DNA of 64,000 nucleotides from Plantago ovata (taxonomy: Eukaryota > Streptophyta > Magnoliopsida > Lamiales > Plantaginaceae). Position numbers and translations under genes: made by a program. A model generated the notes under the pieces. That model was given only the letters and a program-made list of their open reading frames with translations. It ran no database searches and was not told the DNA's origin. Below, piece after piece: positions 43,319 through 53,967 of this stretch. Each line of letters opens with the position of its first letter. Within the stretch, counting starts at the first letter, position 1. The stretch covers positions 101,368,942 through 101,432,941 of the forward strand of contig CM051455.1 of the NCBI GenBank assembly GCA_028274465.1, written 5' to 3'.

Positions 43319-46300
43319 CGCAAATTCTCAGGAAAGACGGTTTTTAATATAGACGGGACCTTTTTGCAATTTACCAACCAAAATCTCGCTACCCATTTAA
43401 AAAACTCGGGATCCGGATTTATGACCCGGTTCCTTATTCGGGTTATAAGCAGATATTAACCAAAAAACGGCTTCTTTCTCTTTTCTTTTTTTTCTCGATC
43501 TCAGTTCGATCGTGGGTTGTCTCTCTCTCTACAATTGGGGTTTTTTCAAGCGGTTTTGCGTTCGATTGACGGTTTTGAAGCGGTTTTCATCTTCATTGAC
43601 GGTTTTGCAGCGGTTGTTTGGTGTATTTAAGTTCGATTTTGTGCTCCATTGAAGGTATTGTTCTCCATTGAAGTTTTTGGTTTTCTGGATGTGGTTTTCT
43701 TTATTTTTCTGTGATTTTGTAGTAGTATTGTGTTTGTTTTATGCTCGTTTATGTGTGTGATGTTTAGTAGTAGTTTTATTTTTGTTTTTTGTTACTCAAT
43801 TGTTCGAATTTTGCTTATACATGGTGGTTTCTGTTTGATTTTTTTTTTTGCTTATACGTTGTGGTTTTTGTTGTCTGTTGTTGTGCTCATTGAAGGTATT
43901 GTGCTGCATTGACGTTTTATGTCATTTTTTTCTTTTCTGGATGAAGTGGTATTGGTTTTCTGCATTGACGTTTTCTGTGTTTTTGTAGTAGTATTTTTGC
44001 TTTGTTTTTTTTTTTTGTGCTTTGTAGTAGTATTGTGATTGTGGTTTTCATGGTGCTTTGTTCCTTATGTTTGCTTTGTTTGTGTGTTAGATATGGATGG
44101 TGATAATAAAAGGAAGACGCGATCTACTACATCTGCTGCTGCTGCTGTGAATAAACCAAGCACAAGGACGCGAGCTCCTTCTGGTGCGAAGAAAAATGCA
44201 AGTCCAAGTGGTGGTTTAGTTTACAAGAGAAAGAATACATCTTCTGACTCATTAAAAGGTTTTTGCGTTCTGTTTTGTTATGTATTTTGAATAGATTTTT
44301 TGATATCATTTGAAGTTTGTGTCATATCATGGGAAGTTTATGTGATATCATGGGGTCTTTTGATTATATCATGGGGTTTATTTGAAATATTATGGCATAT
44401 TCAGTGTATTTTTTGTGTGTATTTGATATTAATAGAAATATGATCATGGGGTTTACTGTGATTATCATAGAATATATTGGTTACATCATGGGGTTTTCTA
44501 CTTGCTTTTTTTGATTCTGGTAATTGTATTTTTTTTTTTGGAGATTATGGGGTCTTTTGATGATATTATGGGGTCTTTTGATGATATCATTGGATCTTTT
44601 GGGGATATTTGGAAGTTTTTGTGATATTATGGGGAAGTTTGTGTGATATTATTGTATGTTTTGAGTATATCGTGGTTTCTTTTTTGATTTGGTGTTGTTT
44701 TCTGTTTTATCATTAGAGATGGTTGTTGATATGCGCCGGACTAGAGCTGTTTCAGCTACTTCTTTTAAGCCAGGGTCCAGTTCAAGTGATGCTTTGAAGA
44801 AGAGTAATAAAAGGAAGCAACCTACTGAGTCTGATTCTGGTAAGTCTATGCATTTTTTTTGAAGATCATGGGGTCTTTTGATGATATCATGGGGTCTTTT
44901 GATGATATCTTGGGGTATTTTAGAGATATTATGGCATATTTAGTGTAATTTCTGTGTGTATTTGATATTAATAGAAATATGATCATGGGGTTTATTGTGA
45001 ATATCATGGGATATATTAGTGACATCATGGGGTTTTCTACTATGTTTTTTGATTCTGTAAATTGTATCCTTTTCTTTTTTGGATATCATGGGGTCTTTTG
45101 ATGATATCATGGGGTCTTTTGTAGATATCATGACATTTTTAGTGTAAATTCTGTGTGTATTTGATATTAATAGAAATATGATCATGGGGTTTATTGTGAA
45201 ATATCATGGGATATATTGGTAACATCATGGGGTTTTCATATGTTTTTTTTAATATTTTTTTTTTTTTTTGTGTTGTAGATTTTGAGGGAGATAAGAAAAA
45301 GCGGCGTAAGAAGGGGAAAAGTTTTACTGCTGCTGAATTTGATAGGTTGTCGGAGAAGCAGAAGTCTTACTTGATTTGTGTTACTCTGCCTGATGGTAGC
45401 GTAAGACATAAGAGGATGGAGGCTTATTGTCAGGCTGAGAAGTTGTTGGACTTGTTTGAAAAATTTAACACAGCACAATTGGATGCTGTAATTGATATAG
45501 GTTTTGGTGGTTTGCAGCACGTTATTGTACATTATCTGCCTAGGAAGTTTTACTCCTTGGTTGGTGGAGAGGTTCGAGTATGAAAATTATTATATGGTGA
45601 TTGGTGATGATAGGTTTCCTATAACCGGTGATAATGTTTACGATCTGTTTATGATCCCTCGTAATCCTGGTGTTGAGGTGCCTTTGGATAAAAAGTATGG
45701 TGATAAAGGGAAGTACAGGAAGGAGATTATTGACAGTTGGACGTGGGCAACTGAACATAAAACCAAATCTGGTGAGGTTCGTTTGTCTACAGTTGCTGAT
45801 CGGTTGGTTGAGTTAAAGGAGGCGGGGATGAGTTCAAGAAGCTCTTTGTGTTGTATGATTGTGGGGTGTTCTTGGCACCTTTGCCCGTAGCAGTTGTTGA
45901 TCAGAAGCTGTTGCGAGCTGTTGAGAACGTTAAGAAGATTAAGACATATGACTGGTGTAGTTTTGTTCTTGACAGGCTCGGTTCTGCAGTTAGGAGTTTT
46001 AAAACTTCGGAGTTTAATGCTATGAGTGGATGCCTCTGGGTTCTTATTGGTTGTTACTTGGAGAGGTTTAGTGTGAGACAACGAGTTCAAGGTCGTGATT
46101 CCCTTTGATTCAGCACTGGAATGATGGTCTGATATCGGAGAGGATTGAGTATGAGAAGAAGAATGGAGGTTTTGGTAAATTATTGCGTGATACCAGCTAT
46201 CCTCTTACAAAGAGACTTCCTGGTCAAGGTGCTGTGTATTATGTTCCGAAGAAGGCTAGAGACGAATCTTCTGTTATGGTATTTTTTTTTTTTTTTTATT

Positions 46301-46655
46301 ATTTTTCTGTTAGTTGTGTGTACATGTTTTCATTGGATGTTTGTGTTATATCATGGGATATAACTTTGTTTTTATGGAAGTTTTTTATTATCAGAGAATT
46401 TGTAGTTACTGCATGTATAGGATATGATGATGTGTATAGTTGATATTATGGGGTATATAGTTGATATCATGGGGTATATAGTTGATATCATGGGGTATAT
46501 TGTTGAATTTTTTATTATATCAGAAATTGAAGTTACTGCATGTGTATAGAATTTCATGGGGTATGTAGTTGATATTATGGGGTATAGAGTTGATATCATG
46601 GGGTATATGGTTGATATTATGGGGTATATAGGTGATATCATGGGGTATATTGTTG
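43319..46655. repeat. Right arm of ~3.35-kb palindrome
   Basis: It pairs with 39946-43298. It carries the decayed copy of the second MULE gene, whereas the left arm carries the copy with an unbroken frame. Confidence 0.93.
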
Positions 46656-47470
46656 AAGTTTTTATTATGTCAGAGTTTGAAGTTACTGCATGTGTATAGG
46701 ATTTCATGGGGTATATGGTTGATATTATGGGGTATATAGTTGATATCATGGGGTATATTGTTGATATCATGGGGTATATAGTTGATATCATTTTTTTTTC
46801 CTTCTTTACATACTTAGTGTTTTCTCACTGGTTTGCTTATTTGGCTTTTTTTATAGACTGCTGAAGAGTCTTGGAAAATATTCATGAATGATATTGAGAA
46901 TGTTTCGCGTGCTCATCTTGAAAGGATGCAGAAGTGTGGTTCTGGTGGTCAGGAATTGGATGATGTACTAGAACCATCGCAGAGTTGGTTTACTCAAAGG
47001 TTTTATGATGATCCTATGCTTCATTCATTTGTTGACAATGTTTGTGTTGAATTGAAGTCGAGGATTGGGAGTCGATTAGAGCATCTCAGCATGATTCACC
47101 TAGTGATTCATTTGTTCCTGCCAATTTGAATGAGAGTCCGACTCAGGTTGATAATAATGAAGGAACCAGTGGTATGGAGAAGGAATTTGAATTATTAAAT
47201 GATGTGTTGTATCCTGAGAAGCTGAAGAACATTGATGTTTCTTCTATAGCTAGAAATGTTGAGCTAGAGGTTAAGATGCAGGGTGGGATGCATGATGATA
47301 GCGATCAGAATACGGAAGAAATTGTTGAGGGTGATGGGACTTTGGTGACTGGGGGTGATGAGCAGATTGTTTTTGAGAAAAAGGGAGGTGATAAGGAACA
47401 TGCTGTTCTTGATAAGTTATATTTTTGTCCTGTTTTCATGTTTTTTGATTTCATGGGAATTTTAAGTTAA
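44093..47470 (+). pseudogene. Second MULE gene in the full element, frameshifted
   Basis: Exons are 44093-44258, 44717-44839, 45279-46278 and from 46857. Compared with the left arm, exon 3 has an extra T near 45551, a lost G near 45832 and a lost T near 46102, each changing frame. Exon 4 begins TAEESWKIFMNDIEN, shifts again near 47070, and continues as an acidic tail to about 47470. The protein is not made whole from this copy. The acidic tail, absent from the left copy, shows the original gene was longer than 430 codons. No catalytic motif is recognised. Confidence 0.75.
46440..46790 (+). repeat. 21-bp tandem repeat of the CATGGG motif
   Basis: Units of the type GTTGATATCATGGGGTATATA repeat at 21-bp spacing within intron 3 of the second gene, interrupted by two longer spacers with ACTGCATGTGTATAG. 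Because 21 is a multiple of three they make long false frames reading ISTIYPM on the other strand. Confidence 0.85.
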
Positions 47471-48060
47471 ATGATGGGATATTAAAGTGAAATCATTGGA
47501 TGTCTTAGTATAATCATGGGATGTTATAGTAAAATCATGGAACTTGAAAGTGAAATCATGGGATGTCATAGTAAAATCATGGGATGATATAGTAAAATCA
47601 TAGGATGTCATAGAAAAATCATGGGATGTTATAGTAAAATCATGGGACTTGAAAGTGAAATCATGGGATGTTTAAAATGAAATCATTGGAAGTTAATGTT
47701 AAATCTTTGTATACATAGATGAAGAAAAACATCCTTGTTAAGTAAGATAGGTGATTTCATATCATTGGTGTTATAGTAAAATCATGGGATGTTTCAGTAA
47801 AATCATGGGATGTGAAAGCGAAATCATGGGATGTATGAAGTGAAATCATGGGATGTTAAATTGAAAATCATGTGATGTTAAAGTGAAATCATGGCATATG
47901 TAGTTGATATTATGGTAAACATTTTAGTAATTTCTTTCCTGCCTGTTGTTTTGAGTTGTTGTTATGATAAAGGAAAATCATGGGATGTTTAAGTGAAATC
48001 TTGGGGTATTTGTCTAATTTCATGGGGTATAAGAATGAGGCATGTATGAGTATGACTTGC
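47463..48060 (+). repeat. AAATCATGGGATGT repeats between the convergent MULE genes
   Basis: Many copies of (A/T)AATCATGGGATGTTA at roughly 18-25-bp spacing fill the space between the 3' ends of the two genes. All read CATGGG on the plus strand. No gene. Confidence 0.8.
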
Positions 48061-48198
48061 AACAAAACAATGTTAATATATATATATATAAGATATATGT
48101 CTGAGAAAACATAACATAGGATTAATGTATATAATTTGTAAAATGAAATAAGATGAGTCGTTATAGGAAGAATTACAAAGTTCTTGCTATAAATCATA

Positions 48199-51100
48199 TC
48201 AAGTGTTTGTCCGGCGGTACTTCAAGTGTGTCTTTTCTTCCATTGCTCTTTTCTTGTTCTGTTGTCTTTCTAGAAATGTTTTTGGCCTTTGTTTTTCCCT
48301 CCCTTTTGTAACACATTGTGCGGGGTTTAGAACAATTGGTGGGGCACTAGTGTTCGGGGCAGCAGTTTCTGTTGGTATGTCGGACTCTTCTTCTTGTGGC
48401 ATGTCCTTGAATTGCGTTGAATCTATAAGATTGTTTATTCCCATCAAGGCTTGATTGTATGCATCTTCTACTATCTTTCTGGCTTAATTTTTTCCTTCTG
48501 ATTTGATAATTAGTTGATTGAAGCTCCTGTTCATTGACTGTCTCCATGCAATGCATTCCTGTTTTCATATAATGTGATGTTATATTGAAATCATGGCATG
48601 TCAAAGAGATATCATGGGATGTTAAAGTGAAATCATGGGATATATAGATGATATGATAGAAAAGAAATGAAGAATTTATTATACCTGTGCATTCTTGTTT
48701 GTGCTGTTGGTATGTACAACACGGTCCCATACCCTCGCTTTAGATGTTCTTGTCCAGCGCTGTAGTATGTACTTCTCGGGTATGCGTTTTATGTTATTTT
48801 TGTCCATAACACGGAGGTAATGTTGGCATAGCCAGCCAACCTCTTCAAAGTGTCTACATTTACAGCTCACTTCGATGTCACCAGATGGATGCCTAATGAA
48901 TAGAACACCATTAATGTCTTGTGGATCATCATCAGGGTAGACATCATACAAAATCTTGTCGCCAATTGTTACAGATTCAACAGCTGTAGTCTCTAGTCCT
49001 TTCCTAAATTGTCTCTGTAAGTACTTGAAGATTTTGAGTGTGTATACCTGCAGATAAAAACATGTGAGAGATATCATGGGATATATAGTTGATATCATGG
49101 AATATATACTTGATATTATGGGATATATAGTTTGAGATATACCTCAGCAGCATGCTTGACAAGAGCATTGTTAGAGTTCAGTCTTGGCCTATTATGAGTG
49201 TTCTTGTGCTCTTTATGCTTCTCATTTGATCTCCAGCGGTTGATCACTACATCGAAGAGTCTGAAGAATTGTGTGAGAGATGTATTTTTGTTGGCTCTGA
49301 ATGAAATTGCATTATTTGTACTCTCACTCCTTTGAGTAGATAGGATTCCAGCTGAAAAGAAGGGCTTGCTTAGGGTAGATGACCACTTCTCTTTTAGAGA
49401 ATACAGTTGATCGAACCAAGATTCATTTTCGAGCTCAAACTCACAAATCATTCCAGAGAAGTATTCTTCAAATTCTTCTTCATTTGACAACCCATAGATG
49501 CATATATTGAAAATTTCATTGAAGTTGACATCATGCCTAAGCTTCAAGCAGTTTTTTAATGCATTTTGGTACAAGTGCCAAAGACACAACCTGTGTCTGG
49601 TCTCATCTCCAAAAACCTACACAAGATTAAATAATGGACAGATTATTCATGTGCTTATATATTAAAATCATGGGGTATATTGGTTAAATCATGGGGTATA
49701 TTGATGAAATCATGGGATATAATAGTTGAAATTATGGAAGATTATTCATGTTCATAGAGTTCATATAATGTAGTATATAGTTCATGTAATGTAGTATACA
49801 GTTCATATAATATAGCATACATTTCATTTTTTTTTTTTTTGTGTGTGTTAATATCTCAAAGTAGATATCATGGGAGATTTAAGCAATATCATGGGACATA
49901 TAAGTCATAACATAGTACCTCAACAATGGCTTTTGCAATTGCTGAATCTTGATCAGTGAAGATTGTAATTGGCTTCTTATTATCCATGGCTTTCATGAAC
50001 TCTTCCATCAACCAGATAAATGATGTAGCTTCCTCATTGGCAATGAATGCACAAGCAAACATTACATTGTTCCAGTGGTTATTTACACCAACAAACGGTG
50101 CACAAATTAGTCCATATTTGTTGGTCCTGAATGTGGTGTCAAATATCATGACGTCACCATAAAGCTCATAGTCGTTCTTCATCATCGAGTCCCTCCAGAA
50201 AAGGCTGCACATTCTTCCCTTGTCATCCAACTTGTGTGAGTAGTAGAACTGCGGATCCTCATCTTTTCTTTGCTTAAGCATGTCTAACATACACTGTGCA
50301 TCTGCACCATCCATGATTTTTGTTCTCTTGCGACAAATGTAGTTGATATGGTCCCTCTGGATTATTCCAACATTCTCTTCCCCGCCCGCAGCTGCTGACA
50401 AATATTTGAACGCGTCGGTTGGCTTCACCATTGCTTTCTCGAACAAATCAATAATTTTTGCCCTCTCATCATCAATCGTTCTTTCTGACCTGTTGAAGTA
50501 ACTCCATTCTGGTCTATTCAGTTCATGGTTGTGCCCAATTTTGTGTTCTTTGACTACATATTTCTCGGTTTTGAAAATATTTTGGATCCTGAAGATAAAA
50601 ACATGTGTGAGATATCATGGCATATATTGTTGACATCATGGGATATATCGTTGATATCATGGGATATATAGTTGAGAACATGTGAGTTTTTTTTACCTCA
50701 TCATTGCTTTGCAATCACACCTTCCACTACAGTTTTGCCTTCTTTTCTTAATCTTCTTAGGCTCATCACCTTCTTCGTCTTGTGCAGCAACAGTGGGTGA
50801 TGGAGTGATGGGTAATGGGCTTGGGTTTGCCTTACTTTTACCTTCACGGCTGCACAAAAAGTACTTCTCCCATATTTCACCATTATTACTAATACGTGAG
50901 GTTGCTTTCTTCACAAAAAATCCAACATTTGCAGCATGCCTTTTGTACAGGAAGTATAGTTGATCAAAAGTTCCACTGATTCCCTTTAAGCATCCCGTAA
51001 TGTCAAAATCAGGGGGAAGATCATTTACGTCTGCATATGAAATATGTTTTCACAAGATAGGTGATTTCATGGTAAATATGTTTGATATCATGGGATATAT

Positions 51101-51976
51101 TGTTGATTTTATGGGACGTATGGTTATTTTCATGGGGTATAACTTTTAGTTTTACTGCATGTGTGCATGTACTAGATATCATGGGATATATGCTTAATAT
51201 CATGGGATATATGCTTAATATCATGGGATATATTGTTGATTTTTATGGGATGTATGCTTGTTTTCATGGCATTTAATTGTTAGTTTTACTACATGTGTGC
51301 ATGTACTAGATATCATGGTATATATGCTTAATATCATGGGATATATGATATAGTGTACTACTGTATGTGTATGCACTAGAGAATATGGCATGGTTGAAAT
51401 CATGGGGCATATAATTGATTTCATGGGATATATGCTTAATATCATGGAATATATCTGTCAGTTTACTGTATGTGTGCATGTACTATAGAATATGGGAGAC
51501 ATGGTTGAAATCATGGGACATATAATTGATTTCATGGGACATATGCTTAATATCATGGGATATACCTGTGAGTTTACTTCATGTGTGCATGTACTAGTGA
51601 ATATGGGAGACATGGTTAACATCATGGGACATATAATTGATTTCATGGGATATATGCTTAATATCATGGGATATATGATATAGTGTAATACTGTTTGTGT
51701 ATGCACTAGAGAATATGGCATTGTTGAAATCATGGGGCATATAATTGATTTCATGGGATATATTCTTAATATCATGGGACCTATTGTTGATTTCATGGGA
51801 TATAACTTTTGGTTTTACAGTATGTGTGCATGTACTAGATATCATGGGATATATAGTTAATATCATGGGATATATGATTGAGTTTATGGGATATAACCTC
51901 TGTTATTTTGTGTTTCTGCTTCTTCAGTCACTGGAAGCTGTTGATTACTAGCAGCAGGGTTTTGAGAAGTTGACAT
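48199..51976 (-). CDS. MULE transposase, FAR1/MULE/SWIM type, six exons, one premature stop
   Basis: It catalyses cut-and-paste movement. Minus-strand exons are 51976-51898, 51030-50697, 50588-49919, 49616-49143, 49047-48685 and 48558-48199. All borders are GT/AG and the total is 2280 bases (759 residues plus stop). Exons 2-3 hold a FAR1-type zinc domain (FDQLYFLYKRHAANVGF; C-x-C, then HNHEL). Exon 3 has the MULE core with D in FDTTFRTNKYG and D in FTDQDSAIAKAI; exon 4 has CLWHLYQN and the likely third acid in TQRSESTNNAISF. Exon 5 has the SWIM finger C-x-C-x8-C-x-H. An in-frame TAA at 48484-48486 removes the last ~95 residues, a Lys/Arg-rich tail. The catalytic and SWIM parts are open, so residual activity is possible. 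The start lies inside end E1. Confidence 0.87.
51060..51890 (+). repeat. CATGGGATATA repeats in transposase intron 1
   Basis: Intron 1 (51031-51897) is almost entirely made of short units such as ATATCATGGGATATATG and larger ~100-bp blocks with TTTACTGCATGTGTGCATGTACTAG. The motif again reads CATGGG on the plus strand, antisense to the gene. Confidence 0.85.
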
Positions 51977-52822
51977 CTAACAATCACAACAATAAACACA
52001 TTTTACGGAGCAACAACACAAAACATATCTTGCAGATGCAGATTTACGTAGCAGCAACACAAAACAAAGCTTGCAGATGATGATTTAAGTAGCAACAACA
52101 CGAAACAAAGGTTGCAGATGATGATTATGTAGGAACATCACGAAACAGAGCTTGTAAATGATGATTTACGTAGCAACATCACGAAACAGAGCTTGTAGAT
52201 CATGATTTATGTAACAAAATCACATATTGGAGCTTCCAAATCATGATTCACGTAACAAAATCACAAATCGAAGCTTCCACATCATGATTCACGTAATAAA
52301 ATCACAAATAGGAGCTTCGAGATCATGATTCACGTAACAAAATCACAAATCGGAGCTTCCAGATCATGATTTACGTTACAAAATCAAAAATCAGAGCTTC
52401 TAGTTCATGAATCATGTAACAAAAACACAAATCCAAGCTCCTAGATCACGAATTGAAGCTTATAGACCATTAATTGCAGAGATGAATGAATTTTTTGTAC
52501 GTACGTTTGATTTAGATGCAGAAACGACGGCGTAGCTGGAGGTGGCGACGGCGACGGCAACGTAGGTGGTCGTGGCGGTGGTTTCGACGTCGAGATGGAG
52601 GCGGCGCGACGTAGAGATGGAGGCGGTGGTTTCTTTCTCTCTCTTCGAAGTTGCGTTCGTTTTTGTGTTTGAGCTGGAGAGCGAGATTTTGTTATAACCC
52701 GCTTTATGACCTGTTTCTGAGTCGGGTTGGGGCTTTTTTAAAAAGCTACTAATTAGTTGGGGTTGATTTATAATTAGTAGAAGTTGGTCTATACTAGAGA
52801 CGGTCTACTAGGAGACGGACTC
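51818..52822 (-). repeat. MULE end E1, right copy
   Basis: It is the inverted copy of 38880-39917, containing transposase exon 1, the ~41-bp tandem repeat and the terminal GGAGACGGACTC. Confidence 0.9.
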
Positions 52823-52830
52823 TATTTATT
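52823..52830. repeat. MULE target-site duplication 2 (TATTTATT)
   Basis: TATTTATT abuts the right E1 end. Its partner, inverted as AATAAATA, lies at 43299-43306 next to E2 of the deletion derivative. Confidence 0.75.
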
Positions 52831-53967
52831 TATGTGTATTTATTTATCCACTGCTTGAATCCCTGCTTGAATTGTAGTCTGTGATTTACAATACCAATCT
52901 TCATCTACTTCTTGTTCTGTAGAATTGAATATATATTCTTCTTGGTGTGGTGCTATCCAAATTCTTCTTGGTGTGGTGCTAATCCATATTCTTCTTGTTC
53001 ATTCTTTATTTATTCAGAAGCTCCTAAGAAAAAGTTGGAACAGTTGGTTCATTTTCTTAATCGCAGTCACGATAGTATTTTCTTAATCGCAGTCACAAGA
53101 GTAAATGGAGTCTAGCACGGAGAGAAATGAGTTGAGAATCAAAGGCCTTCCTTTGTTGTTTATCTATTTCAGAATTCAATGGCTAGTGAATAATAATCTC
53201 ATTTTTCAATTACTCAACCATTTTTTTTCCAAGTTCAATGTTAGCCAGATTAGTCGACCTTTATATGTTTCGATGTTTTTAGCATAACATATTATAGATT
53301 TTAGATTGCTGGGATCGAATTGGAAAAAGATATAGTATATATTTCAATTCAAGTTCATGGTGTCTTGTGTGTATAATTAAAGCTGTTTAATTAAAGCTTA
53401 TTTGCTCCATTGTCGGATTTGAGTTAATCTCACATGAATCCTAATTTTTTAAATTTGGTGGTTTTTGGATTTATGTTTCAATTAAGCTTGTATGATGTAT
53501 GGGTTGATGATTTGTGTGATTAGAAACGTTATTCATTATCAATTGCATGTTCAATTAGGTTTGGTTTGATTGGTTTGAGATTTTTGCTATTAGATGATAT
53601 ATCTTGTTAGGAAATGTATCTCTAATATTATTCCATGCTTAAACATGTGTTTGTTGATATGATAATGATGGATGTAATGGTAGAATGCATGATTGATGAA
53701 GTTGAGGATTTATGTTGTTAGATTTTTATTACTATGGTATGAATTGAACCTTGTGATTCAAGGCATTTGTTGTTTAGCAAGATCATAATGTGATATGTTA
53801 TTGTAGTAGTTACATTGATATGTTGCGTAATGAAATAGCTAGACTAGACTTTGGGTTTTTGAGGAGTTGAATTGTTGTAGATATTGCTCGTTTCTTCGCT
53901 CGTACATTTACATATGCATAAGTCTGTTTTGCGTCATACAAGATATTAATTGCTGTTTGTAGGAATC
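52831..53967. other. Unassigned DNA upstream of the G2 ORF
   Basis: No supported gene. It includes a short direct repeat (TTCTTCTTGGTGTGGTGCTA, about 52938-52981). A block at 53300-53397 matches 38780-38879, including GCTGTTTAATTAAAGCTTATTT, which resembles the reconstructed empty MULE site. It ends GCTGTTTGTAG just before the ORF, a plausible splice acceptor. No LTR end or primer-binding site was seen, so the 5' boundary of G2 is not located. Confidence 0.4.

Larger units (their letters stand above)
43319..52822 (-). mobile_element. Full-length Mutator-like element (9.5 kb) with FAR1-type transposase
   Basis: Ends are E2 (CGCAAATTCTCAGG at 43319) and E1 (GGAGACGGACTC ending 52822). The transposase reads inward from E1 and the second gene inward from E2, so they converge near 47.5-48.2 kb, as in MuDR-like two-gene elements. 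The termini E1 and E2 are not clear inverted repeats of each other, resembling the non-TIR MULE class, though both have subterminal ACCCG...GGGTTATAA blocks. Introns and the intergenic zone are filled with a CATGGG motif in one orientation. Confidence 0.88.

Noticed and set aside
46372..46791. Long frame reading ISTIYPM repeats (also at 39898-40209, 51021-51796 and elsewhere)
   Set aside because: It is a translation artefact of the 21-bp CATGGG repeat, whose length is a multiple of three. It lies in introns or the intergenic zone of the MULE genes.
44093..47470. Ulp1-type SUMO protease in the second MULE gene
   Set aside because: Such domains occur in related MULE genes, but I could not find a His-Asp-Cys triad; only the N-terminal domain and an acidic tail are visible.
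48199..51976. Domesticated FAR1/FHY3 host transcription factor
   Set aside because: The gene sits between matching MULE ends with target-site duplications, and its first exon is inside the repeated end, so it is a resident transposase.
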